Shown here: in pieces, positions 54,453 through 64,000 of the stretch
Layout of the letters: each line of letters opens with the position of its first letter
Numbering within the stretch: the stretch's first letter is position 1
Origin: Vanessa cardui
Taxonomy: Eukaryota > Arthropoda > Insecta > Lepidoptera > Nymphalidae
DNA: 64,000 nt
Assembly: GCF_905220365.1 (NCBI RefSeq)
Contig: NC_061139.1
Span: 10,811,001 to 10,875,000 of the forward strand
Direction: 5' to 3'
Made by a program: the position numbers and the translations under genes
Notes under the pieces: generated by a model
Seen by the model: the letters and a program-made list of their open reading frames with translations, nothing else
The model's database searches: none
Told to the model about the DNA's origin: nothing

Positions 54453-55715
54453 GAAAACGTAATCAATATACTTCTTTAGAGTTTAAGCTTGCGTCATTTC
54501 GAATTTCATCAAATTCTTCTTAGTCCTATGGCTGAGTAGGAACAAAAGATAGACAGTGTTACTTTTACATTTATAATATATATTATAATAACACGAAATT
54601 TCTATTGTAACTGTCAGTTAATAAAATACAAATTAGAACACAGTGTCACACATTTAAAAAAAAAACAATTACGGTAATATTTCGTTTCTAGTGCGGGTGA
54701 CAATCTAGATGTCAAATGTTTCAGCGAATGAAAGAACATCCTCCGTTATTACAGGGCTCAGGCTCAGGTGCGGTTGCCGCTCCAGTTGCCGTCGTGTTGA
54801 TGTGTGAGTGACACCAAATACGTGCGACGTACCGGCGTGACCATAGCCTGTTTTAAATACACAGAGGAAATTTTTGATATAGGCTGTTTTTCTTTTGACT
54901 ACATCACTCGTTTGGTATTCGATACCTAAAGAAGACGGCTTGCACTAGAGTGAACTGGCCGACATTATGATGTAAAGAAAAAGCTTTATGACCGTAGCGA
55001 TATTTCTCTCTCTTTCTTTCTTTCTCCCTATCTCTTTCTATTATATAAGGTTTTGTATAACATTATGAAAAATTAAATTTACATTTACACAGGATTTAAA
55101 TTAACAATTTCATTTCGTGCCATTTATACATTCTCATAGTAATTGAGAAAATAAGTTTGTTCCGTTAACCGGGTGACTAACGTTTTTATTATTTTGGAAT
55201 ATCACATATAAAAATTGGACTCAAATTAAAATCACGAAACTGAACTGTTCGTATATATTAATAAAATGTATTAACTCAAATATATAACTCAATATCGTCG
55301 TAATAGAGTTGAAATTCCAATAATACTAAATATTACAAACAATACTTCAAAATTAAAAAGTCAACATTATCAAAATAGTAACTTACATATTGGTAACGAT
55401 TTAAAATGTTCAAGTTAAATTTATGACGCAGGTGTGCGTGCTACCCCAGTTATAGTTGCCAAAATATATCGCGTAAATATGCATTCAACGTGTGATGCAA
55501 CGCTTAGACTTTTTATTTTTCTATGGAGTATGAAAATTTCAACTCTTTTATTAAGAGGAAATATATATTGTTCCCATCAACTTTCTAAATTTATCTTTAC
55601 ATATACAATTTTATTAGTTATACTAAAATAATACTGGATATCTTTTTTTCTTTCAATCGCTTAACAATAATTGGAAGAGTTAAAACGCTCATATAATTTC
55701 TTTGTTGTTTGAATT
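54453..55715. other. Unique DNA
   Basis: A slightly GC-richer part lies near 54740-54860 and a CT-rich run at about 55004-55040. No gene was identified. Confidence 0.4.
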
Positions 55716-55716
55716 A

Positions 55717-56101
55717 CCTATACCAATAAAGACGTTATGTCATAGGCAGCGTGATGGTGGATGGTACATTAATCATTTATCTTATAAACAATGCACCAAC
55801 AATCTTGGAAACATACAACGTCCTTATAGCGTTGTTACTCTGGCTCACTTACCCTTCGAATTAGAAAAAATAATACCAGTTATTACTTTTTGTCGATAGA
55901 ATAAGTATTGTATAATTACTACTTTACTTTTTTATACTTTGGTTTTGTTTTAGTTTTTTTTATTTTTTTATGTTATTTTTTTGTACCTACTTATATTATA
56001 GTCTTATTATATTTTGTTTCTTGTATTCAATGTTTGTCAAATATTTATGTCCCAAATAAAGATTTACTTACTTATTTACTACCAAAGCCTTACCAAGTAA
56101 A
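55717..56101 (-). repeat. Family B, diverged, split by a retroelement tail
   Basis: ATGCACCAACAATCTTGGAA and CTCTGGCTCACTTACCCTTC belong to the minus-strand family B. The copy resumes with ACCAAAGCCTTACCAAGTAA at about 56081 after an insertion. Confidence 0.7.
55923..56075 (+). mobile_element. 5'-truncated retroelement tail with 7-bp target duplication
   Basis: TTACTAC flanks it (55916-55922 and 56076-56082). The end reads TTATGTCCCAAATAAAGATT followed by TACTTACTTATT, typical of a non-LTR 3' end with an AATAAA word and simple tail. No coding sequence remains. Confidence 0.6.
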
Positions 56102-56730
56102 ATAAACATTTGATCTTTTGTTAATTGATAATTTCGAACTATGGACTAAATAGTTTGGCAACGTATTCAACGCAAACAAATAATTATTTCTTTCTTTATT
56201 TCCAATATGAAAGAAAATCCCCGAACACTAAATCATCTCGGAACTTCGCTTCGTATTTTTCATCATGTCACTTTCGGAACGAATTATTGTAACATTCGGA
56301 GCGATTCGCTCAGCAAAAAACATAAGCCTTTGTACATGAACTCGACTTGAAAGCATGGCCAGGCCCGGGGATAAAAATAAGTGAAATATAACTCGGACTA
56401 TTCCAGCGCTCGAGCCTTAAGTGACTTACCTAAAATTTTCGTTCTGACGTAAATTTTAAAAGAACTCTATATTCGTCCAATTGCTATGCAAACTTAATGT
56501 TTTATTCACCGAACCATTTATTCGAATTATCCCGAAGCCAATATTTACCTTTAACCTCGCGATGGGCACTTTTAAAAGTTTGGGTTCAAAGGAATTTTCG
56601 TAATTCGTCCCTTATTACATAGTTTTTTTTTTTCTTGCGAAAGGTAATTTTCTGTGTTTTATAGTAAACTAGTTTCCGTTAGTAGGAAAATTCTGCGCGG
56701 AAGTGATTAGAAGTTTTTGATAGTTATATA
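56102..56730. promoter_or_regulatory. Unique DNA with a mixed-composition island (56210-56620)
   Basis: It contains GAAAGCATGGCCAGGCCCGG and CAGCGCTCGAGCCTTAAGTG and is not repeated here. It has no exon structure. Possible regulatory DNA, from composition only. Confidence 0.25.
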
Positions 56731-56741
56731 TTTTTCAGTAA

Positions 56742-57011
56742 CAACAACAACAACAACAGCCTGTAAATTCCCACTGATGGGCTAAAGGCCTCCTCTCCCT
56801 TTGAGGAGAAGGTTTTGGAACATATTCCACCACGCTGTTCCAATCCGGGTTGGTGGACCACACATGTGGCAGAATTTCTATGAAATTTGTCACATGCAGG
56901 TTTCCTCACGATGTTTTCCTTCACCGCTGAGCAGGAGATGAATTATAAAGACAAATTAAGCACATGAATCAGCGGTGCTTGCCTGGGTTTGAACCACTGG
57001 GCCATCTCGAC
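56742..57011 (-). repeat. SINE-M, minus strand, GTT-tail sub-group
   Basis: TCAGTAA flanks it at 56735-56741 and 57012-57018. It starts with an ACAACAACAACAACAACAGC tail; the core is complete, and the part between the B-box and the A-box is shortened (GGTTTGAACCACTGGGCC), so the anticodon-arm region is deleted. Confidence 0.9.
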
Positions 57012-57018
57012 TCAGTAA

Positions 57019-58080
57019 ACCTGATAACATATACGCAAAATTTCACTATAATCGGTTGAGTAGTTAAGTCGTCAAATTATAACAAAGAAACAAACTCAAT
57101 TTCGCTTTTTAAATATTTTTATAGCATAGTAATTAGTGTAATGCTAAACAATGTCAATTAATAGGGTTTGTTTTCAAACGTATTATATTTAACGTTACGT
57201 TAGGATTCGCGCACACCTCCCTGTGCGTTATTGATTTTATACTAATATATTACAAACATAAATGGGAGGGTTAAATAACGGTACAAAGTTTCAACTCAAT
57301 TTTGGTTTTTGATATTCCTAAAAGTCAATAAAGATAATAAAAATTTAATATTTTTGATAGAAGGTTTAAAGAATCTAAAAATAAACATAACGCATTTAAT
57401 ATATTAAGAAGTGATACGTTTTCTCGACTATATTTCCTGACAAAAAATCATTCGTCCTTCCTTAAATACCAGAATTATCTTACAGTAACTATTTATTGTT
57501 TTATTGAATCACTCATCTATGGCATATTCTTACTTTAACCCTAATATTCATTATTCGTAGCCCTCGAAGCCTGTAGTAGCACGCCAGTGCCGTTTGTATT
57601 ACGACTACTAGACAATTCTATTATCCGTAAGCAAAACGAATCGTTTCTTGAATATAGTAGCCAGGCACAACCTTTACGTATTAAACGTGTAAACATTTAT
57701 TTATTATTTTTTCTTAAATCCTAAACTATGGTCATTAATTGGCTGAACCTTTAACATTTCTATATTTTCAATTTAGTATATTTAATAAAACATATGAATC
57801 GTCTCCACGCGACGGTGATGGACAGTATTTGGACATTGCAACGTGACTTTATTTATATTTTATATATAATTCTAAAATAAAGCCAGAACAAACGTCTGTC
57901 TGCGTAGACAGAGTGACAAAAATTGTTATTTTTTTATATGTACCGTGTATACATATATATGCATTTAGATCAAACAAATACTCCAAGTTTATTGTATGTA
58001 GGTAAAGATAAAATCATAAGAAAGTAAAAGGATTCAACGCAAAAAGGAGCACAAAACGTACAGAAATACAGAAAACGGCC
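57019..58080. other. Unique AT-rich DNA
   Basis: No gene or repeat was recognised. A small hairpin TCTGTCTGCGTAGACAGAG lies near 57894. Confidence 0.4.
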
Positions 58081-58714
58081 AACAATAGAATCTGATTGAA
58101 TTAAATAAATAACACACCGTCACGAGCGCGAGAAACATAAAGCTTTATTGCTCTAAGGGTGATTTAATAATGCATTAGGCCGACCACATACGAAACGTCT
58201 TAAACGACTTCGCGTTTCTTCGGCCGTTTCTCCACAAAAAGGCGTAAAAAATACCTTTTAAAAAAGAGTGGAAAATTCAAGGTCAATTTTCAGAGTATTT
58301 TTTTTAAATTTGACATTCCAAAGATTTCACTTTGAAATTATTATTTTTTTAAATGACTTTGATTCGTTTTCGTTTCATCTTTAGTTTAATGTTGAAAAAA
58401 GTATTTAATAAGGTTTTATAGGAAGGAATATGTATTAAATATTACTAAACGTCTAATAATTACTTGTTATGTGCCTTCCATGACCAAGCTGTTATATGAT
58501 TAGTTACACTCGATTGATTCGATTACATCGTAACGTTGCTAATAATGCTGGTACGCCATAAAGTAGTAATAACTATTGCAACTAATAACCCACCTGTTGT
58601 AATTGTGATCAAGATTAATAAACAGACACGCCATTAACTAAGATACATAGATGAACATTTAATATTACATGATCTCGTTACAAGACTAAGATGGCTACTG
58701 TTGCAAATTTTGAC
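58081..58714. other. Unique DNA, GC-richer near 58120-58260
   Basis: CTTAAACGACTTCGCGTTTC and TTCGGCCGTTTCTCC mark the GC-richer part. No exon was found. Confidence 0.35.
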
Positions 58715-58715
58715 G

Positions 58716-58960
58716 ACCTCAATGGTCGAGTGGTGTGTACACCGGTTTTCATGGGTTCGCCACTCTGAGGTCCCGGGTTCGATTCCCGGCCGAGTCGATG
58801 TAGATTACCATTAGTTTTCTATGTTGTCTTGGGTCTGGGTGTTTGTGGTACCGTCGTTACTTCTGATTTCCATAACACAAGTGCTTCAGCTACTTACATT
58901 GGGATCAGAGTAATGTATGTGATGTTGTCTAATATTTATATTTTATTTATATAATTGTAC
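58716..58960 (+). repeat. SINE-D, full length, best copy
   Basis: The tRNA-like head has CAATGGTCGAGTGGTGTG (A-box) and CCCGGGTTCGATTCCCGGCC (B-box). The body has TTAGTTTTCTATGTTGTCTT, GTGGTACCGTCGTTACTTCT and AACACAAGTGCTTCAG; the tail is TTTATATTTTATTTATAT. It may still be transcribable by RNA polymerase III. Confidence 0.9.
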
Positions 58961-59027
58961 TCACAGTCTGTAGTCAGCCTAAAAATTTTAATTTAAATCG
59001 TCTTGCGTTGAAATATGCTAATATTTC

Positions 59028-59345
59028 TCAGGCTCTGGCGACACGCGGTATTCATTAGCTAATGTTTCCAGTACAGCCTCCAAGGGAGATGCTTGAAATC
59101 TTATAAAGGTTGATGAACATTTCTCGATTAACACGTGGAGCCTTTTAGCCCTGCGGCCCTTATTGTCTATTAAAGGACCGAGCGAGCCTCACGTTCGCCA
59201 TGACGGCTTAATGGCTTGGTTTTTGTAAAGCAACATTGTCGTAGCGTTGTATAGAGTTTTATCTCGGAGACTTTTCAGTAGTTTATAGTCGAGGCGGGAG
59301 AATGCCACCTTAAACTTCCCCAGTGCCTTTAATTTATCGCTCTGA
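59028..59345. promoter_or_regulatory. Unique island with a 12-bp homeodomain-type palindrome
   Basis: The perfect palindrome CATTAGCTAATG lies at 59053-59064. The block also has GGCCCTTATTGTCTATTAAA, GACGGCTTAATGGCTTGG and CACCTTAAACTTCCCCAGTG, is GC-richer than its flanks and is single-copy here. It has no coding frame or paired splice sites. This is my best candidate in the window for a conserved non-coding element. Confidence 0.35.
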
Positions 59346-59450
59346 TATTAAGTTTGAGTTTCTCCCCAATATATAAGCGAAAAACAATTACTCTTATTAA
59401 TAAGAATAATTTCTGATAAAGCTTAAATAAGAACTTAAAAAAATGTATTG
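59346..59450. other. Short unique AT-rich stretch
   Basis: No feature was recognised. Confidence 0.3.
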
Positions 59451-59451
59451 G

Positions 59452-59668
59452 TTAAAATCACATACATTACTCTGATTGCAATGTAAGTAACTCAAGCAAT
59501 TGTGTTATGGAAAATTAGAAGTAATGATAGTACCACTAACACCCAGACCTAAGACAATATAGAAAACTAAGCAATTTTTCTACATCGACCCGGCCGGGAA
59601 TCGCACCCAGGACCTCGGAGGACGTACCCATGAAAACCGTAGTACACACTACTTGACCACGGAGGTCA
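59452..59668 (-). repeat. SINE-D, minus strand
   Basis: ACTCTGATTGCAATGTAAGT, CAAGCAATTGTGTTATGG, TCGACCCGGCCGGGAATCGC and ACTACTTGACCACGGAGGTC identify it. It lies inverted 490 bases from the 58716 copy. Confidence 0.88.
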
Positions 59669-59767
59669 TCAGCTTAATTATTTGTGATACTAAAATAGTT
59701 ATTTGAAACCTAATCTGTTAATAATAATAGATATTTCAAACCTTATAACTATACCTAGTATGTTTAC

Positions 59768-59853
59768 TATACATAGTTGCTGTTTCGCGATAGAATATGT
59801 TATAAGTGGGTGGTATCTACTTAGACTACAGAAAAAGCCCTACTGCCAATTTA
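59768..59853 (-). repeat. Family B head fragment, minus strand
   Basis: GCGATAGAATATGTTATAAG, TGGGTGGTATCTACTTAGAC and AAAAGCCCTACTGCCAA are the 5' 90 bases of family B. Confidence 0.65.
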
Positions 59854-60208
59854 TTTTCACTTAAAGCGTTATAATAAAGTATAATAGTTTTATATTGGAT
59901 TTAAACCCATAAATGTTTTTATAAATGCACCGTTTATAAAAGCAATTTTTAATTTAATTAATAATTAAATTTAATTAAATTCAACATTAAAAAAATAAAA
60001 CTACAGACTGCTTACTCAATCCGATATTAATTTCATTAAGAACTTACATTACGAGCGCGCTGTACAATCAAGAGAAACTTTGATCTGAAAAATATTTATT
60101 AAAAATTGCTACTTTCATTTTATTTATTTATATACATTTACGGGAAACCCGATATCATATAAAAGGTCTACTTTGCTAATTGATTGACATTGTTAATATT
60201 ATTATTTA
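59854..60208. other. Unique AT-rich DNA
   Basis: No feature was recognised. Confidence 0.35.
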
Positions 60209-60447
60209 CTAGCTGTTACCTACAACTTTGAACGCGTAGAATATTAATATATTTACAAATTAACTTAAAATATTACATTGATGTTTGGTATACAAAGGGG
60301 TCTTACATCTTTTTAAAAAAATAGCCTAGGCTCTAGACTATTTGTGTACCAAATTTTAAGTTAAATTTATATCATGCTAAGTAGTTTTGGCGTGAAAACG
60401 AGACAGACAAATAGAGTTACTTTCGTTATAATAATAGTATGGATGAT
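60209..60447 (-). repeat. Helitron-like element, minus strand
   Basis: CTAG (60209-60212) preceded by A, then CTGTTACCTACAACTTTG, AAAATAGCCTAGGCTCTAG, AACGAGACAGACAAATAGAG and ATAATAGTATGGATGAT. Start and end phrases fit the widespread lepidopteran family ending in ...ACAGCTAGT. Confidence 0.6.
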
Positions 60448-60602
60448 ATAGCCTTGCGTTTTTTTTTTTTGTAAGTAAAAAATTACGACGTTTTTCAGTT
60501 AGCTCTGTATATATTCCTGACCAAACCATTACTTGTGGTATCAATATACTCGCACGTAAACAAGCTTACGTACCCCGCCGTTAATATGTAAGTTACTGTA
60601 TC

Positions 60603-60712
60603 AGCCGAGATAGCCGGATGGCTAGAACGTGGGATTCGTAAAGGAAAATTGCGCATTGGACCACGGTCAGGTATCTCTGAATTTTTAATGCATAATTTGT
60701 GTTTATATCTTT
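60603..60712 (+). repeat. SINE-M head relic
   Basis: CAGCCGAGATAGCCGGATGG, CTAGAACGTGGGATTCG and AATGCATAATTTGTGTTTAT. It ends where a family B element begins. Confidence 0.6.
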
Positions 60713-60715
60713 GTG

Positions 60716-60962
60716 TTAGGGTTTTTCACATACCCATCTGGATCACCCACTCATTATATATTTTACCGCCAAACACCAAAACAAAAGTCTGGAGAGACCT
60801 ACTTGACCAGGCCATGGCCCACAAGAGACTGTAGTGCCGGAGATGATGATGATGATGATGAAACACCAAAACTTAGTAGTGGCGTGTTCTGAATTGAAAG
60901 ATACTCACCCTCATCCAGTGTGGCACAGGCTTAAGGGATTTAACATCTTATCTCCAACGCTC
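60716..60962 (+). repeat. Family B, diverged, split by a LINE end
   Basis: TACCCATCTGGATCACCCAC and ATTTTACCGCCAAACACC precede the insertion. TACTCACCCTCATCCAGTGT and GGCACAGGCTTAAGGGATTT follow it. Confidence 0.65.
60783..60860 (+). mobile_element. 78-bp LINE 3' end with perfect 12-bp target duplication
   Basis: AAACACCAAAAC flanks it at 60771-60782 and 60861-60872. It encodes the end of a protein (VWRDLLDQAMAHKRL then a stop) followed by a (GAT)n tail. It is extremely 5'-truncated. The parent retroelement family is not identified. Confidence 0.75.
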
Positions 60963-61800
60963 CCAAAATTTTTGAGAAAAATCTCTTCAAGCCCAGTATT
61001 GGGATATAAATAGAATACTCACAATGCGCTTAATATTCCTTGCGTCAAATTTTACAACGTAATTTTGTAGTTCGAATTATAATCATCGTTTAAATTATGT
61101 TTTTGTGTGTGTGTGTGTGTGTGTGTTACTTGAACACATGCAAAGATATGCATGTGTTTGAGTAAAAACATGTTCGTTGTTCTTGTCCGTGTGATTGTAC
61201 CTCGCGCAAACAATATACGCCTCTTATAAAATTCCATCGTCATGAATTTTTAATACTAGAGTTATGCTCCCCGCGTGTCGCTCCCAACGACTGTTTTGGG
61301 AATCACGTGATTTGCATCATTCCTACCCTATATGTGGATGTGTTCGGAATATCGGATATATGCTGTCATTTTGTACGGCATCAAGGGACTTGTATTACGT
61401 GATGTAATAAAATACTATGTGTCAATTTTATTTCGGTTTTAATAGGAATATCATGCTTATCCTTTTACCGGAGTCCAGGTTTCGATGAAGAATTACAAAT
61501 ATGATCATTGTTAAATATTAGAGGAAAATATCACACATGTGAAGTGTTTTTGATAGTTTTATTTCTGAATTGGTCAATACCAACCAGAAAACCGCGAAAA
61601 GCACGAAAATGCGATTTTGTGCAATCTATTACATAGTGTTGAATTTAACGTAATTATTGATTTTTTAACATTCATTAACATATTTTGTACAGTAGATATA
61701 GAGAGTTTATTCATTTGGGAAACAAGCGTTGATATTCTGCGTGGTTGATTAAACGCCAATCCACTATCCTTAGAAAATAGGAAGAGTCATTATTACTGTT
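60963..61800. other. Unique DNA with a GT microsatellite
   Basis: A (GT)n tract lies at about 61104-61126. No gene was seen. Confidence 0.5.
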
Positions 61801-61828
61801 TGTCTCTCTCTCTCTCTATTTGTTTCAG
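61801..61828 (+). other. Isolated acceptor-like sequence
   Basis: A CT-rich run (CTCTCTCTCTCTATTTGTTTC) followed by AG at 61827-61828 is a strong-looking 3' splice site. The DNA after it has no consensus donor within 100 bases. The CT run is itself a microsatellite, so this may be chance. Confidence 0.15.
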
Positions 61829-62262
61829 TGGAAGTCTATTACATATTTTATTCAAATAGTACTCTGGGACAGTCTGGCTTAATTTTAACAATTCAAAATC
61901 AATTAAACTGAAACTATTCGAAATCACCAACCCTATCGTTATATGTATCATTAATTCTACGTGTATTTAGGGAAATAATTTTCGAGCTGCTGCAACGAAG
62001 AGCGACTGAAAAAAAAAGTTAAAGCTCGTTCAACTCAGTACTCGCGACAGAGGTGAAGCTTTATTGCGTCATATAAAAACGGTGCACTCAAGTTTGGCCT
62101 TGAACTGTTACACTAGTTGAAATCAGATGTTTTTTTATTAAAAATTATTTTATATACATATATACATATTAAGAATGTGTTTAATATTTATGGAATTAAA
62201 TGTTAAGCATATGCGAATGCCGTTGGTGCTCTACATCTATACAACTAAAATATATCAAGTTA
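61829..62262. other. Unique DNA
   Basis: No feature was recognised. Confidence 0.35.
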
Positions 62263-62400
62263 CTAGCACCGGCTTCGCACGAGTGCAACGCTGATACGAA
62301 ATATACTACAGAATTTGTTTATTTACGACATCATATTAGAAAATTATATATTTATATATAGTATTTTATACATAAGTTCATAACGATCGAAGACTTTAAT
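62263..62400 (-). repeat. Helitron-like element, 29368 family, 3' part
   Basis: CTAG (62263-62266) preceded by A, then CACCGGCTTCGCACGAGTGC and TTTACGACATCATATTAGAA. The 5' part is lost. Confidence 0.55.
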
Positions 62401-62872
62401 TTCGATTCGCCAAGTAACCGAAACCCAGTGTTCAGTTTAGAAGAAATTCGTTCCAAAAAAATAATTAAATGTTATACTGAATAAAGATACGCTATAATAA
62501 ATAATATATATATCCAGGTATATAATAATGCACCACGTTAAAGTATTGTTATGAAAGATTTGAGGAAATGCACTCTCATGTTTCCGTCGCAATGGAACGC
62601 TTCCATTTTAAAAGTCACGTGGTGTGACAGTTGTCACCGTCCGACTCGGGTCGCCCCCGTCGAGACTAACGTTGACTCTACAACACAACATATCTAAAAT
62701 TACACACAATTTGTGGAATACGAGAGGATTATTATATTGTTAACAATATAACTGTTTATTTTATTTTATTTTTAACTATTTATAATTCTCTGATTTATGG
62801 TTGTAAGAGTCGCTGCTTTAGCAATAACTTTCTTGTTCAACCAAATTCGACAACGTACATTCAATTTTTTTG
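62401..62872. other. Unique DNA
   Basis: A GC-richer piece lies at 62600-62680 (GTCCGACTCGGGTCGCCCCC). No gene was identified. Confidence 0.35.
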
Positions 62873-63160
62873 TGTAGCAACCCGCCCCGCCTTTGGGTGC
62901 AATGCTGATACTAAACTTACTTAATTTACTTGGTGGTAGGGCTTTGTGTAAGCCCGTCTGTTTAGGTACCACCCACTCACCAGTTATTCTACAAACCGCT
63001 ACGTCTTACGACATCATTTTGGAAACTAAAATTATCTGTGATACTCTACTATATTGTGCCAATTATACATGTAAACCATCCCCTTGAAACAATCTATCTA
63101 TAAAAAACCGAGTCATAATTCGTTGTGTATTTTTAAGGATCTAAACATACATAGGGATTT
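62873..63160 (-). repeat. Helitron-like element, 29368 family, split by family B
   Basis: GCAACCCGCCCCGCCTTTGG and TGCAATGCTGATACTAAAC precede the insertion. ACGACATCATTTTGGAAAC, ATCTATCTATAAAAAACCG and GATCTAAACATACATAGGGA follow it. Confidence 0.65.
62928..62993 (+). repeat. Family B head only, nested
   Basis: ACTTGGTGGTAGGGCTTTGT through CACTCACCAGTTATTCTA. Only the first 65 bases are present, including both stems of the folded head. Confidence 0.8.
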
Positions 63161-63221
63161 TATACAATGTAAGGATAATGATATGTCGTTGGTTGTGGTG
63201 TAATAAACATATGACTAATGA

Positions 63222-63288
63222 ATATGTTTTTTTTTTACAGGTAAGCAACTTATGAGACTCCTTCATTTTCCGGTCAAGATCCGTGAGT
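63222..63288 (+). promoter_or_regulatory. Candidate recursive splice site (ratchet point) with RS-exon
   Basis: A ten-base T run and acceptor (TATGTTTTTTTTTTACAG, ending 63240) is fused to the donor GTAAGC (63241-63246). A second donor GTGAGT lies at 63283-63288 and would define a 42-nt exon, 63241-63282. This matches the arrangement at 4991-5053, where the interval is 40 nt. It lies in unique DNA between a Helitron-like relic and a SINE-M. Confidence 0.4.
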
Positions 63289-63310
63289 ATAAGATATTGT
63301 ATCCAAATAG

Positions 63311-63610
63311 AACAACAACAACACTCTGTAAGTGACCATTGCTTGGCTAGAGGCCTCCTCTCCCTTTGAGGAGAAGGTTTGGAACATATTCCACCACGCT
63401 GTTCCAATGCGGGTTGGTGGAAACACATGTGGCAGAATTTCAATGAAATTAGTCACATGCAGGTTTCCTCACGATGTTTTCCTTCACCGCTGAGCACGAG
63501 ATGAATTATAAAGACAAATTAAGCACATGAATCAGCGGTGCTTGCTTGGATTTGAACCGGTAATCATCGGTTAAGATTCACGCGTTCTAACCGCTGGGCC
63601 ATCTCAGCTC
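63311..63610 (-). repeat. SINE-M, full length, minus strand
   Basis: It starts with an AACAACAACAACACTCTGTA tail and ends at a head (complement GAGCTGAGATGGCCCAGCGG). The B-box is GGTTCAAATCC. The core is complete. Confidence 0.9.
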
Positions 63611-63769
63611 TTATAAATAAATTTAATCAAATTCAATTTAGTAGTTACAATCGCATTTATGATATTACTATATAGGTACTATTCAATAATTACACATATT
63701 TACATTTTGTAATATAAGTATGATAATATTTAAACAAGTTGAATGAAATGAGTAAATCAATATTATTTA

Positions 63770-63942
63770 CTAGTTGATCATCCAGAATTAAGAATTCTGG
63801 ATCAGATCACATCGCCGCGTCACATATCAAATCCAATCTAAACCGACCATCTCAAATCAAATACACGAAAAAAACATGAAAATTCGTCCAACCGTTTCAG
63901 AGTCCAATGTGTTGAACACACGGAATAATAATATATAAGAAA
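63770..63942 (-). repeat. Helitron-like relic, minus strand
   Basis: CTAG (63770-63773) preceded by A, then TTGATCATCCAGAATTAAG, AAAATTCGTCCAACCGTTTC and GGAATAATAATATATAAG. A 10-bp stem (ATCCAGAATT with AATTCTGGAT, 63780-63802) lies close to the end, where a Helitron terminal hairpin is expected. Confidence 0.55.
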
Positions 63943-64000
63943 TCACCGTAGACACATTTCCGATCGTAGCCTACTTTTCGTTTGATATATTGATGGTCAT

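Noticed and set aside
56420..56440. Minus-strand TTTTAG fused to GTAAGT
   Set aside because: The donor is perfect but the tract before AG is purine-rich, so the acceptor is poor.
61801..61830. Strong-looking acceptor as evidence of an exon
   Set aside because: The pyrimidine tract is a CT microsatellite and no consensus donor follows within 100 bases.
1..64000. Bacterial, viral or organelle features (operons, ribosome-binding sites, rRNA, CRISPR, proviruses)
   Set aside because: None seen. Repeat content and low coding density point to an insect nuclear genome.

Overview
This window looks like a stretch of lepidopteran, probably nymphalid butterfly, nuclear DNA. It is AT-rich and holds no intact, recognisable protein-coding gene. 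It carries dense copies of short repeats whose sequence I recall from butterfly genomes. Species, chromosome and neighbouring genes cannot be told from the sequence, and all family names were recalled rather than searched.

Five repeat groups make up most of the recognisable content. (1) A tRNA-derived SINE, called SINE-M here and resembling the Metulj family, has at least a dozen clear copies plus relics. (2) A family called B here has about fifteen copies, a conserved folded 5' head, a 3' hairpin and an A-rich tail; I cannot assign it to a class. (3) Two further tRNA-headed SINE families, C and D, are present. (4) Several 5'-truncated non-LTR retrotransposon 3' ends still show C-terminal reverse-transcriptase-type peptides. 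(5) Helitrons are present: one 1,979-bp element with a decayed Pif1-type helicase reading frame, and many short non-autonomous relics. Repeats are often nested: Helitron in SINE-M, SINE-M in B, B in SINE-C, LINE ends in B, and B in a Helitron-like relic.

Layout: 1-5000 has SINE-C/B nesting, one SINE-M and a LINE end. 5-10.5 kb is mostly unique DNA with GC-richer islands. 10.5-23 kb has scattered repeats, a foldback element and a candidate microexon. 23.6-25.9 kb is the Helitron inside a SINE. 26-41 kb is a mixture of islands, SINE-D and Helitron relics. 42-57 kb is the repeat-densest part, including a possible 1.7-kb element with inverted ends. 57-64 kb has islands, SINE-D copies, nested B copies and a SINE-M.

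The most interesting signal is about splicing. At 5007/5008 and 63240/63241 a strong pyrimidine tract plus AG is fused directly to a consensus 5' splice site. In both cases a second 5' splice site lies 40-42 nt downstream. This is the architecture of recursive-splicing ratchet points, both on the + strand. Between them lies a possible 33-nt microexon (21210-21242), also on +. I infer that the window may lie inside one very long intron of a + strand gene whose ordinary exons are outside it. Several unique GC-richer islands with GATA, homeodomain or POU-like words would then be candidate intronic regulatory elements. This is a hypothesis and RNA data would decide it.
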